Positions 35,178 to 44,700 of a DNA stretch of 64,000 nt are shown in pieces. Each line of letters starts with the position of its first letter. Position 1 is the first letter of the stretch. The notes under the pieces are model-generated. The model was not told the origin of the DNA. It saw only the letters and a list, made by a program, of their open reading frames with translations, and did not search any database. Origin of the DNA: Polaribacter sp. Hel1_85 (lineage in GTDB: Bacteria > Bacteroidota > Bacteroidia > Flavobacteriales > Flavobacteriaceae); the NCBI RefSeq assembly GCF_000766795.1, contig NZ_JPDS01000001.1, positions 1,369,001 to 1,433,000 on the forward strand. The letters run 5' to 3'. The translations under genes were made by a program, and so were the position numbers.

Positions 35178-35183
35178 TAAAGC

Positions 35184-35300
35184 ACTACCAACAACAAAGT
35201 ATATAATTTATTTCTATTTTTAACCTATTTAAGAGAATCTTCTCGGGTTTTCTATTCGGTTTTTATTTGCTAATTAGGTTATTTAAATACGTAACAAACC
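35184..35300. repeat. Large imperfect palindrome B4 (cassette boundary)
   Basis: It starts ACTACCAACAACAAAGTATA and ends ATACGTAACAAACC. CGGTTTTTATTTGCTAA (near 35258-35275) is nearly the same as in B2 (CGGTTTTTATTTGCTAAATT), and TTTTCTATTCGG precedes both. It follows the stop of the hydrolase directly. Confidence 0.65.
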
Positions 35301-35327
35301 ATTTCAATTTTTTGAAGTGGTTTTTTT
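35298..35327 (+). terminator. Intrinsic terminator
   Basis: The stem ACCATTTCAA/TTGAAGTGGT pairs with one G-U, has a loop of four T and is followed by seven T. It lies beyond palindrome B4 and ends the hydrolase transcript. Confidence 0.75.
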
Positions 35328-35368
35328 GTTTTTAAAAAGTCTGTATCTTAGAGCAAAATTAATTTTCT

Positions 35369-36691
35369 ATGAGTAATAATTTTAAAGACAATAAGTTTAA
35401 AGAATTACTAGACAAGTTACAACAAGAAAGTTGGCAACTAGAATTACTGATTTCTGGTTTTGCCATTTTTGGTTTAATAACTTCAATTCCTCATATTAGA
35501 ACAGCAATGATTATTGCTGAAAATGATAGGCAAATTTATTCTTTTGTAGCTTTATTAATTGCTTTTATTGCTTGCTCTGTCTTAATTTTTAATTTATTAG
35601 TACACGTTATTTTAAGAGGTTTATGGATTGGTTCTTTAGGATTAAGATATGTTTCTGGAGATATAGATTTTGAAAAATTAAATTATCAAAATAAATTTAC
35701 AAACTATTTAAGAAAAAAAATTGTTTCTTTTGATAAATATGTAGCAACACTAGAAAACTATTGTAGTGTTTTATTTGCTATTTCTTTTCTTCTCATTTTT
35801 TATGTGATTTCAATATCAATTATTTCACTTTGTATTGTTGGTATTGCAACATTAATTCTCTCAAATGACAACTTACCAGAAGTACTTAGAACTATTATAG
35901 GAGTTTTTCTATTATTTTTTATATTGATAGGTGCTTTACTCGTTTTTATAGATTTTTTAACTCAAGGTTATTTAAAAAAGAAAAAATGGTTATCAAAAAT
36001 TTATTTTCCATTTTATTGGGTTTTCAGCTTTTTAACTTTAACATTCTTATACAGACCTTTAGTTTATAATTTTTTAGACAATAAGTTTACAAGAAGATTG
36101 AGTTTATTTTTAGTACCTTCTTATATTGCCATCTCAATTTTAATTTCTTTTAAACACAATAAAACAAATTATTTAGAATCTGCAAAACATGTTACAAATA
36201 CATATATAGATGCAAAAAATTATGAAGATTTATTAATAAATGATGATGACTTCCCAAGAATTGCAACCATACAATCTAAAGTTATAACAGAACCATATAT
36301 TAAGCTATTTAGAGTATTTACAGAAAGTGTTGAGGATAGACTTTATAGCTATCACCCATCATTAAAACCAAAAGAAGATAAAAGGGGTTTTAAAACTGAT
36401 ATTGTTATGTTTAACTCAACAGAATCTATGCAAAAAAGAGATAGTTTGACAAAAAAATATCTAGAGGTTTTTAATAACACACATCAAGTTTATATTGATA
36501 CCTTAAAATTAAATTCAGATTTTTTAATTGCAAAAAACAAAAAAGAGCAATTTGGTTTTGAAACTTATATCAACTTAAAAAACATTTCTGACGGGAAACA
36601 TATTTTAAAATTAAAAAGATTAAAAAAAAGGAAAAAAGACACATTAAAAGTAACTGATATTAGTATTCCTTTTTGGTACTTTAAACAATAA
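35369..36691 (+). CDS. Multi-pass membrane protein of unknown function
   Basis: A 440-residue protein. About six TM helices lie in the first 270 residues (about 25-48, 60-85, 130-162, 170-200, 216-240, 245-265). A soluble C-terminal domain of about 170 residues follows (IATIQSKVITEPYIKLF, FGFETYINLKNISDGKHIL), ending in a Lys-rich stretch and a beta-sandwich-like finish. No family recognised. TATCTTAG near 35344 could be its -7 box. It stands between the terminator and a degraded gene remnant. Confidence 0.7.
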   Translation: MSNNFKDNKFKELLDKLQQESWQLELLISGFAIFGLITSIPHIRTAMIIAENDRQIYSFVALLIAFIACSVLIFNLLVHVILRGLWIGSLGLRYVSGDIDFEKLNYQNKFTNYLRKKIVSFDKYVATLENYCSVLFAISFLLIFYVISISIISLCIVGIATLILSNDNLPEVLRTIIGVFLLFFILIGALLVFIDFLTQGYLKKKKWLSKIYFPFYWVFSFLTLTFLYRPLVYNFLDNKFTRRLSLFLVPSYIAISILISFKHNKTNYLESAKHVTNTYIDAKNYEDLLINDDDFPRIATIQSKVITEPYIKLFRVFTESVEDRLYSYHPSLKPKEDKRGFKTDIVMFNSTESMQKRDSLTKKYLEVFNNTHQVYIDTLKLNSDFLIAKNKKEQFGFETYINLKNISDGKHILKLKRLKKRKKDTLKVTDISIPFWYFKQ

Positions 36692-36695
36692 ACAA

Positions 36696-36806
36696 ATGAA
36701 AAAACTATCTTATTATCGTTAATGATAACCTGTACAATAACAGCACAAACAGATTAAAAAATTTACGCCATTATAAATGATGTTTTTCCGAATAAAATTA
36801 TGCGAT
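36696..36806 (+). pseudogene. Remnant of a small secreted protein
   Basis: After ATGAAAAAAC the frame breaks. In the frame two bases on, TILLSLMITCTITAQTD is a textbook signal peptide ending at AQ, then a stop and KIYAIINDVFPNKIMR. With one frameshift and one nonsense change, this is the N-terminus of a lost exported protein between two intact genes. Confidence 0.45.
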
Positions 36807-36807
36807 A

Positions 36808-37383
36808 ATGTCTAAAAAACCAGAACTTTATTTTAAAAATGATGTTGAATGGCGTAATTGGCTTTCAGAAAATCATCATATTTCTATTGGAGTTTATTTA
36901 ATCTTTTACAAAGTAGAAAATAAAGAAGAATCGATGCGTTGGGAAGAAGCTGTAAAAGTTGCATTATGTTTTGGTTGGATAGATTCTACTGTTAAAAGTT
37001 TAGGAAACGGAAAACGTAAACAATATTTCTGTTCTAGAAATCCAAAAAGTGTTTGGAGCGCATTAAATAAAAAATATATTAAAGAGTTAATAGAAGCTAA
37101 TTTAATGCATGATAGAGGTTTAGAAATTATTAAAATTGGTAAACAAAATGGTTCTTGGACAGCTTTAGATGATGTTGAAAAAGGGATAATTCCAGAAGAA
37201 TTACAACTCGAATTTAATAAAAATAAAACAGCTTTTGAAAACTTCGAAAACTTTGCACCAAATTATAGAAAAAGCTATTTGTATTGGCTGAATCAAGCAA
37301 AAAGAGATGCCACAAGAAAAAACCGAATTATTGAAATAATTCGGTTATGCAATGCAAATATTAAATCTCGTGGAAATTGGTAA
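36808..37383 (+). CDS. YdeI/OmpD-associated family protein
   Basis: A 191-residue soluble protein. The N-terminal YdeI-type domain reads LYFKNDVEWRNWLSENHH, GVYLIFYK and MRWEEAVKVALCFGWIDS. The C-terminal OmdA-like region reads FAPNYRKSYLYWLNQAKRDATRKNRIIEII. The family has been linked to bacteriocin protection, but its biochemistry is unclear. A perfect palindrome lies within its last codons (37321-37346). Confidence 0.88.
   Translation: MSKKPELYFKNDVEWRNWLSENHHISIGVYLIFYKVENKEESMRWEEAVKVALCFGWIDSTVKSLGNGKRKQYFCSRNPKSVWSALNKKYIKELIEANLMHDRGLEIIKIGKQNGSWTALDDVEKGIIPEELQLEFNKNKTAFENFENFAPNYRKSYLYWLNQAKRDATRKNRIIEIIRLCNANIKSRGNW
37321..37346. repeat. Perfect 12-bp stem hairpin inside the 3' end of the YdeI-like gene
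   Basis: The arms AACCGAATTATT and AATAATTCGGTT are separated by GA. It is located between convergent genes and codes for KNRIIEIIRL in the gene, so it is a shared coding and RNA structure element. Confidence 0.6.
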
Positions 37384-37387
37384 TCAA

Positions 37388-38854
37388 TTACAATCCACTC
37401 ATAAAATTTCCATAAGGATCTTTAAACTGTGTGCCTTCTGCAAATCTGTATTTACTTAATTTTTTAAATTCTACCAATCCCCAAAGAATAAATTCTTTGA
37501 CAAAAAATACATCAGAAATATTTATATTTGGTTGGTGTTTCTTAAGAAAATCATCTAAGGGCTTCACTTTATTTAATTCTAATTTATATTGTTTCTCGGT
37601 AAATTCATCTAATAATTCAAAATCTTCATCAGCATTAAAAAACCATGAAATAATAGCATCATAAGGAGATTCCGCTTCTTGTTTTTCTAACTTTTTTATC
37701 TCAGGAAAATACATTGGAAACAATGTTTTAATTGCATTTTTAATTAAATTTTCTGCAACTACATGTGCTCCTTCTTGTTCACCTTCATATACCAATTCTA
37801 CTTTACCTGTAATTGCAGGAATAATTCCATCAAAATCACTTAATCGAATCATGGTATTTTCATCACCAGAAAGTAAAGCCCTTCTTTCTGCTGTACTTAA
37901 TAAATTTTCAAAAGCTGTAATACTTAAACGAGCACTTACACCACTTTTTGCATCAATAAATTCACTTTCTCTAGCTTCAAAAACAATTTGTTCTAACAAA
38001 TCTTTTGCTAATTCTGGAACCTGAATAAATTCTTTCTGTGAGTTCGTTTTATTAGCTTCTTGCTGGGTAATAGTTTTTGCTGTTTCAATATCTTCTGGGT
38101 AATGTGTTAGAATTTGCGAGCCAATTCTATCTTTTAATGGTGTAACAATACTACCTCTATTTGTATAATCTTCAGGATTAGCAGTAAACACAAATTGCAT
38201 ATCTAATGGTAATCTTAATTTAAAACCTCTAATTTGAATATCACCTTCTTGTAAAATATTAAACAATGCAACTTGAATTCTAGCTTGTAAATCTGGCAAC
38301 TCATTTATAACAAAAATACATCTGTTTGCTCTTGGAATCATTCCATAATGAATCACTCTATCATCTGCATAACTTAACTTTAAATTGGCTGCTTTTATTG
38401 GGTCTACATCGCCTATAAGATCTGCCACAGTAACGTCTGGGGTTGCTAATTTCTCAGCAAAACGATCGGTTCTATGCAACCAATAAATGGGTGTATTATC
38501 TCCTTTTTCTTTAATAGTTTCAATTGCAAATCTAGATATTGGCTGTAGTGGATCATCATTAATTTCAGAACCTACAATAACTGGAATATATTCGTCTAAT
38601 AAATTAACCATTAATCTAGCTAATCGCGTTTTTGCTTGACCTCTTAATCCTAATAAATTGATATTATGTTTACTTAAAATTGCTCTTTCTAATTCTGGAA
38701 TTACAGTATTCTCGTAACCATGAACACCTTTAAAAACAGTTTCTTTACTCATTATTTTACTAATAATATTTTCTCTTAATTCGTCTTTTATCGACCTAGA
38801 TTTATATCCTGTTTTTACTAACTCACCTAATGTTTTGATTGTACTTATGTTCAT
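37388..38854 (-). CDS. MoxR/Mg-chelatase-like AAA+ ATPase
   Basis: A 488-residue ATPase. The Walker A is GLRGQAKT (69-76). The region around 150-240 contains FVINELPDLQARIQVALFNILQEGDI (Walker B and sensor part) and RLPLDMQFVFTANPEDYT (sensor 1). A helical C-terminus follows. It resembles the magnesium chelatase/MoxR clade, which remodels protein complexes together with a VWA protein. The VWA gene lies 60 bases upstream on the same strand, so the pair is probably a functional unit. The client is unknown. Confidence 0.88.
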   Translation of the reverse strand: MNISTIKTLGELVKTGYKSRSIKDELRENIISKIMSKETVFKGVHGYENTVIPELERAILSKHNINLLGLRGQAKTRLARLMVNLLDEYIPVIVGSEINDDPLQPISRFAIETIKEKGDNTPIYWLHRTDRFAEKLATPDVTVADLIGDVDPIKAANLKLSYADDRVIHYGMIPRANRCIFVINELPDLQARIQVALFNILQEGDIQIRGFKLRLPLDMQFVFTANPEDYTNRGSIVTPLKDRIGSQILTHYPEDIETAKTITQQEANKTNSQKEFIQVPELAKDLLEQIVFEARESEFIDAKSGVSARLSITAFENLLSTAERRALLSGDENTMIRLSDFDGIIPAITGKVELVYEGEQEGAHVVAENLIKNAIKTLFPMYFPEIKKLEKQEAESPYDAIISWFFNADEDFELLDEFTEKQYKLELNKVKPLDDFLKKHQPNINISDVFFVKEFILWGLVEFKKLSKYRFAEGTQFKDPYGNFMSGL

Positions 38855-38914
38855 ATATTATATTATCAAAAACAAACTTTGCAACTTTTTACTTTGCAAC
38901 TTTGTTACTTATTT

Positions 38915-40039
38915 TTAACCTTTAATTCTCTTTTTTCTATTTGTTTCGTAATCTTCAAAAATCATTTCCCCCAAACCTTTTAAACCTGTATAAAAAGCTT
39001 TTCCTTGGTTTGCTTGTGTAAATGCTCTTACAAATTGCATTAAATAAGAATCTTGAGCAATCATAAAAGTAGTTATTGGAATGTGTAATTTTCTAGCTTG
39101 TTGCGCCATCGCATAACACTTGTTTACAATGTATGTATCTAAACCATTACTATTTTTGTAATACTGTCCATCTGGCAAACGCAAACAACTTGGTTTACCA
39201 TCAGTAATCATAAATATTTGTTTATTGGTATTTCTTTTTCTGCGTAACAAATCCATCGCTAATTGCAAACCTGCAACTGTATTTGTATGATAAGGACCAA
39301 CTTGTAAATAGGGTAAATCTTTAATTTTTATAGACCAAGCATCGTTACCAAAAACAATTATATCTAATGTATCTTTTGGATAACGAGTGGTAATTAATTC
39401 TGCCAAAGCCATGGCAACTTTTTTGGCTGGTGTAATTCTATCTTCTCCATACAAAATCATAGAATGGCTAATATCAATCATTAAAACAGTACTCATTTGA
39501 GATTTATGCAGCGTTTCTTCTATGACTAAATCATTTTCAGTGAGATTAAAATTATCAATCCCGTTATTAATTTGCGCGTTCCTTATACTTTCTGTTATTG
39601 ATATTTTATCTAAAGAATCACCAAATTGATAATTTCTAAAATCTCCTGTATGTTCATCTCCAATTCCAGGAGATTTACTTTTATGATTACCTGAACCACT
39701 TCTTTTTATCTTACCAAAAATATGATTTAACGCTTGCTGACGAATAGCGCGTTCTGTTTTTGGAGTAATTTTTGTACCACCAGTTCCATCACCTTTTACT
39801 TCTTCTTTTATATAACCTTTCTTCTTTAAATCTTCAATAAAGTCATCAATTGTATAATTTTCGTCCGTTAATTTATATTCTTTATCTAAAGAACGTAACC
39901 AATCTATGGCTTCATCAAAATCACCTGAAGTATGAGTAATCAATTCTTTAAAAATTTCAAATAATTTATCAAAAGGAGATTGATTTTCTGCTTCATAGGT
40001 TTTAAAAATAAAACCTTTTCTTTTTATATTGTTTTTCAT
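38915..40039 (-). CDS. VWA-domain protein paired with the AAA+ ATPase
   Basis: A 374-residue cytoplasmic protein. A helical N-terminus includes SPFDKLFEIFKELITHTSGDFDEAIDWL. A von Willebrand A domain (about 185-360) has the metal motif DISHSM and MITDGKPSCLRLPDG. There is no signal peptide or TM helix, as expected for a MoxR partner. The pair AAA+ then VWA is recurrent and usually acts in metal insertion or complex assembly. Confidence 0.88.
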   Translation of the reverse strand: MKNNIKRKGFIFKTYEAENQSPFDKLFEIFKELITHTSGDFDEAIDWLRSLDKEYKLTDENYTIDDFIEDLKKKGYIKEEVKGDGTGGTKITPKTERAIRQQALNHIFGKIKRSGSGNHKSKSPGIGDEHTGDFRNYQFGDSLDKISITESIRNAQINNGIDNFNLTENDLVIEETLHKSQMSTVLMIDISHSMILYGEDRITPAKKVAMALAELITTRYPKDTLDIIVFGNDAWSIKIKDLPYLQVGPYHTNTVAGLQLAMDLLRRKRNTNKQIFMITDGKPSCLRLPDGQYYKNSNGLDTYIVNKCYAMAQQARKLHIPITTFMIAQDSYLMQFVRAFTQANQGKAFYTGLKGLGEMIFEDYETNRKKRIKG

Positions 40040-40165
40040 TTCTATAAAAATACGGTTTTAAGTAACTTCTTAAAAAGGATTAACATTAGTTTATTATATA
40101 TTATCATAGATTTGTTTTATGAAAAGATAAAAATATTAAACAAAAAATATAATTATATTTACATT

Positions 40166-41047
40166 ATGACAAAAGTTTTAATTACTGGTGGTACTGGTTT
40201 AGTAGGAAAAAGATTAACCCAAATGTTAATTGATAAAAATCATGAAGTTGTAATTTTAAGTAGAAACCCAAAAGAAGAAAATGAATTTAAATGGAATGTT
40301 TCTTCTAATTATATTGATGAGAAAGCTCTAAAAAACACCGATTATATAATTCATTTAGCCGGTGCAGGAATTGCTGATAAACGTTGGACAGAAAAAAGGA
40401 AACAATTAATTATTGATAGTAGAGTTAAAACTGCCAATTTACTTTTTGATAAAATAAACGAATTAAAAATTGACTTAAAAGGCTTTATTTCTGCTTCTGG
40501 TATTGGTTATTATGGAACTATAACTTCTGACAAAATTTTTGAAGAAACAGATAAAGTTGGTAATGATTTTCTAGGGGAAGTTTGCCAAAAATGGGAACAA
40601 GCTGCACATCTGTTTTCTACAAAAAATATACCTGTAACAATTTTAAGAACTGGTATTGTTTTAGCTAAAAACGGAGGAGCTTTAGAGAAAATGAAAACTC
40701 CAATAATTTCTCCTTTAGGATCTGGAAAACAATATATATCATGGATACATATTGATGATTTATGCAATTTATACATAAAAGCAATAGAAGGTAATTTATC
40801 TGGAGTTTTTAACGCAGTTGCGCCAGACTATCAAACAAGTAAATCATTTTCAAAAACTTTAGCAAAAAGTATCAACAGACCTTTTTTGGGTATTGGAATC
40901 CCTAGTTTTATATTGAAACTTATTTTTGGAGAAATGGCAATTATTCTACTAAAAGGAAGTAGAATTTCAACAAAAAAAATCGAAAAGAATAAGAGGTATT
41001 CTTTCCGATTTTCAAAGCTCCAGAAGGCTATGAGTAACTTAAAATAA
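40166..41047 (+). CDS. TIGR01777-family NAD(P)-dependent epimerase-like protein
   Basis: The start is set at the ATG at 40166 because the Rossmann fold begins there (MTKVLITGGTGLVGKRLTQML), giving 293 residues. The upstream codons are A+T-rich and do not look coding. Family motifs are HLAGAGIADKRWTEKRKQLI, FISASGIGYYG and the C-terminal DUF1731 region. It is an SDR-type nucleoside-sugar epimerase homologue (SulA/YfcH-like) of unknown substrate. Confidence 0.9.
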   Translation: MTKVLITGGTGLVGKRLTQMLIDKNHEVVILSRNPKEENEFKWNVSSNYIDEKALKNTDYIIHLAGAGIADKRWTEKRKQLIIDSRVKTANLLFDKINELKIDLKGFISASGIGYYGTITSDKIFEETDKVGNDFLGEVCQKWEQAAHLFSTKNIPVTILRTGIVLAKNGGALEKMKTPIISPLGSGKQYISWIHIDDLCNLYIKAIEGNLSGVFNAVAPDYQTSKSFSKTLAKSINRPFLGIGIPSFILKLIFGEMAIILLKGSRISTKKIEKNKRYSFRFSKLQKAMSNLK

Positions 41048-41050
41048 AGA

Positions 41051-41500
41051 TTATTCTAAGCTACTCTCCTTCATTTTCCCCAGCCAAGTTCTTCCACCTA
41101 AAGTAGATTTATAATAAACATATTTATTATCTACTTTAGTAATTTCTATTTTCATTTTTGTTCCTTTTTTAAAAGGAAAGTTAGGTATTGTAAATTCTTC
41201 TATTGTAACATAAACGATGTCTTCAGAAACCCAAAATAAATTAGATTTTATAAAATATTTTTTGTTATTATGAAACTCATAATGTTCATTTCCGTTAAAC
41301 ATAACTTCTACCTCATCATTATCATGGTTATATGTAAAAGTTTGGTTACTAATTAAAGGCTCACCTTCAAATTCTTTAGCGTCTTTATCTATAAAGTTTA
41401 TAGCTGTTGCATTTAAGGTCATTAAATAATCTTGAGCACTTACATAGTTTATTGTTAATAAGATAATTGCTATTGCAAATTGCTTTTTAAAATTTTTCAT
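41051..41500 (-). CDS. Small secreted protein of unknown function
   Basis: A 149-residue protein with a signal peptide (cut after YVSA). Residues about 30-145 look like an all-beta domain (NHDNDEVEVMFNGNEHYEFHN, YVYYKSTLGGRTWLGKM). It is the third minus-strand gene downstream of the T9SS amidohydrolase and the 57-codon gene. AACCCCTAA lies about 13 bases before its ATG, as for the others. No family recognised. Confidence 0.65.
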   Translation of the reverse strand: MKNFKKQFAIAIILLTINYVSAQDYLMTLNATAINFIDKDAKEFEGEPLISNQTFTYNHDNDEVEVMFNGNEHYEFHNNKKYFIKSNLFWVSEDIVYVTIEEFTIPNFPFKKGTKMKIEITKVDNKYVYYKSTLGGRTWLGKMKESSLE

Positions 41501-41512
41501 TTTTGATAATTT

Positions 41513-41521
41513 TTAGGGGTT
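41513..41521 (-). promoter_or_regulatory. AACCCCTAA leader motif 1
   Basis: On the minus strand the nine bases AACCCCTAA lie 12 bases before the ATG of the secreted protein ending at 41500. The same nine occur at 41766 and 45649. May affect translation or transcription. Confidence 0.45.
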
Positions 41522-41580
41522 AAAATTTAATATATAGGGATTCGTATAAATTCTTTAGCTTTCTCTAAGTTCGATTTTCT

Positions 41581-41754
41581 TTAAAAACCGTCTCCAGGAG
41601 CTTCAAGTGAAGCTGCTTGTGCAGACTTAGGGTTTAATAACAAATAGGTACCTAATGCAGTTAAAGCTGCATATTTACCATAATTACCAATTTTTTGAAT
41701 TGCTTCTTTTCTAGAAATCTCTTCAATGTTCTTCTTTTCTACTTTTTGTTTCAT
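41581..41754 (-). CDS. 57-codon small protein
   Basis: ATG at 41754-41752 runs to TAA at 41583-41581. Translation starts MKQKVEKKNIEEISRKEAIQ and ends SLEAPGDGF. A charged N-terminus (ISRKEAIQKIGNYG) is followed by a hydrophobic segment (KYAALTALGTYLLLN) and SAQA, so it resembles a late-positioned signal sequence with a short tail. It lies 18 bases after the T9SS amidohydrolase stop and is preceded by AACCCCTAA. Function is unknown. Confidence 0.6.
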   Translation of the reverse strand: MKQKVEKKNIEEISRKEAIQKIGNYGKYAALTALGTYLLLNPKSAQAASLEAPGDGF

Positions 41755-41765
41755 TTTTATTAAAG

Positions 41766-41774
41766 TTAGGGGTT
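41766..41774 (-). promoter_or_regulatory. AACCCCTAA leader motif 2
   Basis: It overlaps the TAA stop of the large amidohydrolase and lies 11 bases before the ATG of the 57-codon gene, so the motif is right at the gene junction. Confidence 0.45.
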
Positions 41775-44700
41775 ACTCTAAAATAATTTTCTTTATTAAT
41801 TTTTCTGAATTTGATTTTATTTGAACAAAATAGATACCAGAATTTACTTTTGGTAATACTACTTCTTGATTATATTTATTGGCAAGTTTTGTATTATAAA
41901 CTTCTTTTCCTAAAACTGATATTAGTTCCAAAGTAGCTGTATCATTATCAATTCCTTGTACATTTATGCTGTTATTATTTGTTTTATAGATCTTTAATGA
42001 TGATTCAATTACTACCTCATCTACTTTAAGTGTTTCAGATGTTGTATGAAGATAAAATCGTCCACCTCCATATAAATCCTCTTCTAAAGTTATTTTATAA
42101 GAAGTGTTATTCTCATCAATTCTGGTAAAAACATTTTCATTTTTATCTTCTAAGTAAACTTTTAAACCAGTTGGAATGTTTTTAATATCTGCATTAAAGG
42201 TAATTTCAGAGTTTTTAGTAGCATTTAATCCAACAGGAACAATCATAGAATTAAAATTACTATCTGGTAATGCTTGTAAGGCGTATTTTGTATTATTACT
42301 TGCAACTACTAAGTGAGTATACAAAGAAAATGAAGTACTACTCGCATTAAATAATCCAGCATCATAACCTTCATCTAAACCAGTAGTAGTACCAGCTATA
42401 TATTTAATATCCGTATTCTTTTCTGAAGTTCCATCATTTATTTTTAATTTTATTTCAAACCTGTCAGAGCTACTTTTTAAGAAATAATCTCCTGTTTGAT
42501 GACTTTGCATCTTTTCATTCAAAGTTATATTACCATCAGTATTTACTTTTACAAAATACCCCTGTCCTGGTGCTAAATATTTAGCATCAGAAGCATTATT
42601 AATTGGTTTATAAGTTTGAGAAACTGTATCCCAGAAATAAATTGCTTTAAACCCAGAGTCTAAAATTGAAAAATTAGAACTTAAGTCTAAAAAATTATTA
42701 GTGCTACTAGCAGGGTTATTCATATTTATAAATGAAGGATAAGGATTACCTACTAAATTCCAACCATTTGAACCAACAGTAACACTTTTAGATACATTTT
42801 CTGTTTTTAGATTACCTGTAAAAATTATATTTCCTGCTGAAGTTAACCTTATAGAATGCCCATTACCAAGCTCAAAATCACCTGAAGTAGATGAACCATT
42901 TTGATAATAATCCCAACCTGGTGCAGTATTATTATAATTACTTAAACCTCTATTAGAACCAGAACCTGATGCTAAAGAACTAGCTGACGCAAAAACATCT
43001 ATATCTTGATTCTCTAAAGGGCTTGAAATTAAATACCAGTTCGAATTGTCTTTAATATATCTACTATAAGTAATACTTCCTGTAGAATTACCATCAACAA
43101 TTATTGAGCCGCTGCTTGTACCATTAGACGTTACATTTGTTGTACCAGATGTTGTTAAGTCTCCTGTTACAGTTATAGATTTCCCTGAATTAATATTTAG
43201 TGTTCCTTCTACTGAAATATCTGAAACAGAAATATTAGATAAATTTAAATTTGCAGTTTTCCCTGCAGGAATAGAAATATTATCATTTGCAATTGGCAAT
43301 CTTCCTAAACTCCAATTAGAAGTAGAAGACCAATCTCCTGTTGAAGCAGTAAAGGTATTTGTAACTGCACTATTATTTATTGTTATTGATATTTCTTTCT
43401 TATAATATTCTCCAACATTTAACCCAACATAAGTAACAGTGTAGACTCCCTCTGTTGAAGAAGAAACATCTATGATACCTGTAGATGAATTAATAGATAA
43501 TCCTGATGTACTTGAAAAAGTTCCACCTGAAATTCCTGTAATTGTTGGTGTAGGATCTAAACCATAAATTGAATAAACACTAGTATCATAAGAAAACTTA
43601 GAAAAATCATTATAATGTAAGTCTATATATTCTTCAATAACTTGTGCATAATCTCTAGAAAAATAAGGAATAGTAGCAGACCTTCCATCATTAGCTCTAC
43701 CATATAATGAAGTATAAACAGCACCAACATCTCTAACTCTTCTGTTTACTTCTGTCATAATACCATCTATAGTACCTCCACCTCCATTAACATTTCCCCC
43801 ACCTCCTACAACAGTGTTTGCATAAGAAACACTACCAGATCCATGTCTAATATTACTATAATAATCTCCTAGAAAATAATCATTATTTCCAGGGTTTGTA
43901 TCATCACAGTTACCTTGATTACCATCTCCAATATGACTTGGCACGGTTCTGTAACCAACATCTCTTGAGCAATTTAAGACATTACCATATTTATCTTTAT
44001 CAGAATGATCTAAAGCATCGTACTCTGATCCTCCAGTAGTCTGTAATAAACCTCCTAAACTATGAGAACCTCTCACTAAATCTTCGAAAGTTAGGTTTTG
44101 AAGATTGTTATTAATTAAATTCTTTATTGTTACTCTAGATAATTCAGTTGCATTTGTGCTTGAGTTATTTAAATCTTCATCATAAGAACTACTGGTTAAA
44201 TTATAACCTGCTTCAATTCTTGGTAAAACGTGACTTTGTCCATGTAAATCTATATATAATCCTTTACCAAACTTTGCTGTAATATCTGCACTTGCTGCAT
44301 CAATAAAGTCATGATAAGCATCAAAATACTCATATACATTTGTATTACTACACGTTGCTACACTTTTATTTCTGTTTGGATCTAGTTTATTTCTCCTTAA
44401 ATTATTAATAATAATATAAGGATAAACACCAAATTGATCGAAACATTTTTTTTGAATTTCCCTTATTAATATATCTGTATTATCATCCATTTCACCAGTT
44501 CCACAACCTCTAGTAGATAATTCACTTCCTGTTAAAGTTCCTCCATGAGGTGCAGAAATAATAACTGGCATAGTACCAGGAATGTATTCAATATATTTTT
44601 TATTAGCATTATTTGGATAACTGTTAGATACATCATTATATACCGACTCAATTATTCTTACAGAATCTGTATATATTTTAGAACAACTTCCATTAGTTGT

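Noticed and set aside
23621..35300. Classical integron with IntI
   Set aside because: No tyrosine recombinase gene is in the window and the boundary words do not fit the canonical attC core, so I call it cassette-like only.
39980..40165. N-terminal extension of the epimerase-like protein
   Set aside because: The stretch is Phe/Ile/Tyr/Lys-rich A+T translation and overlaps the divergent VWA gene start; the Rossmann fold begins at 40166.
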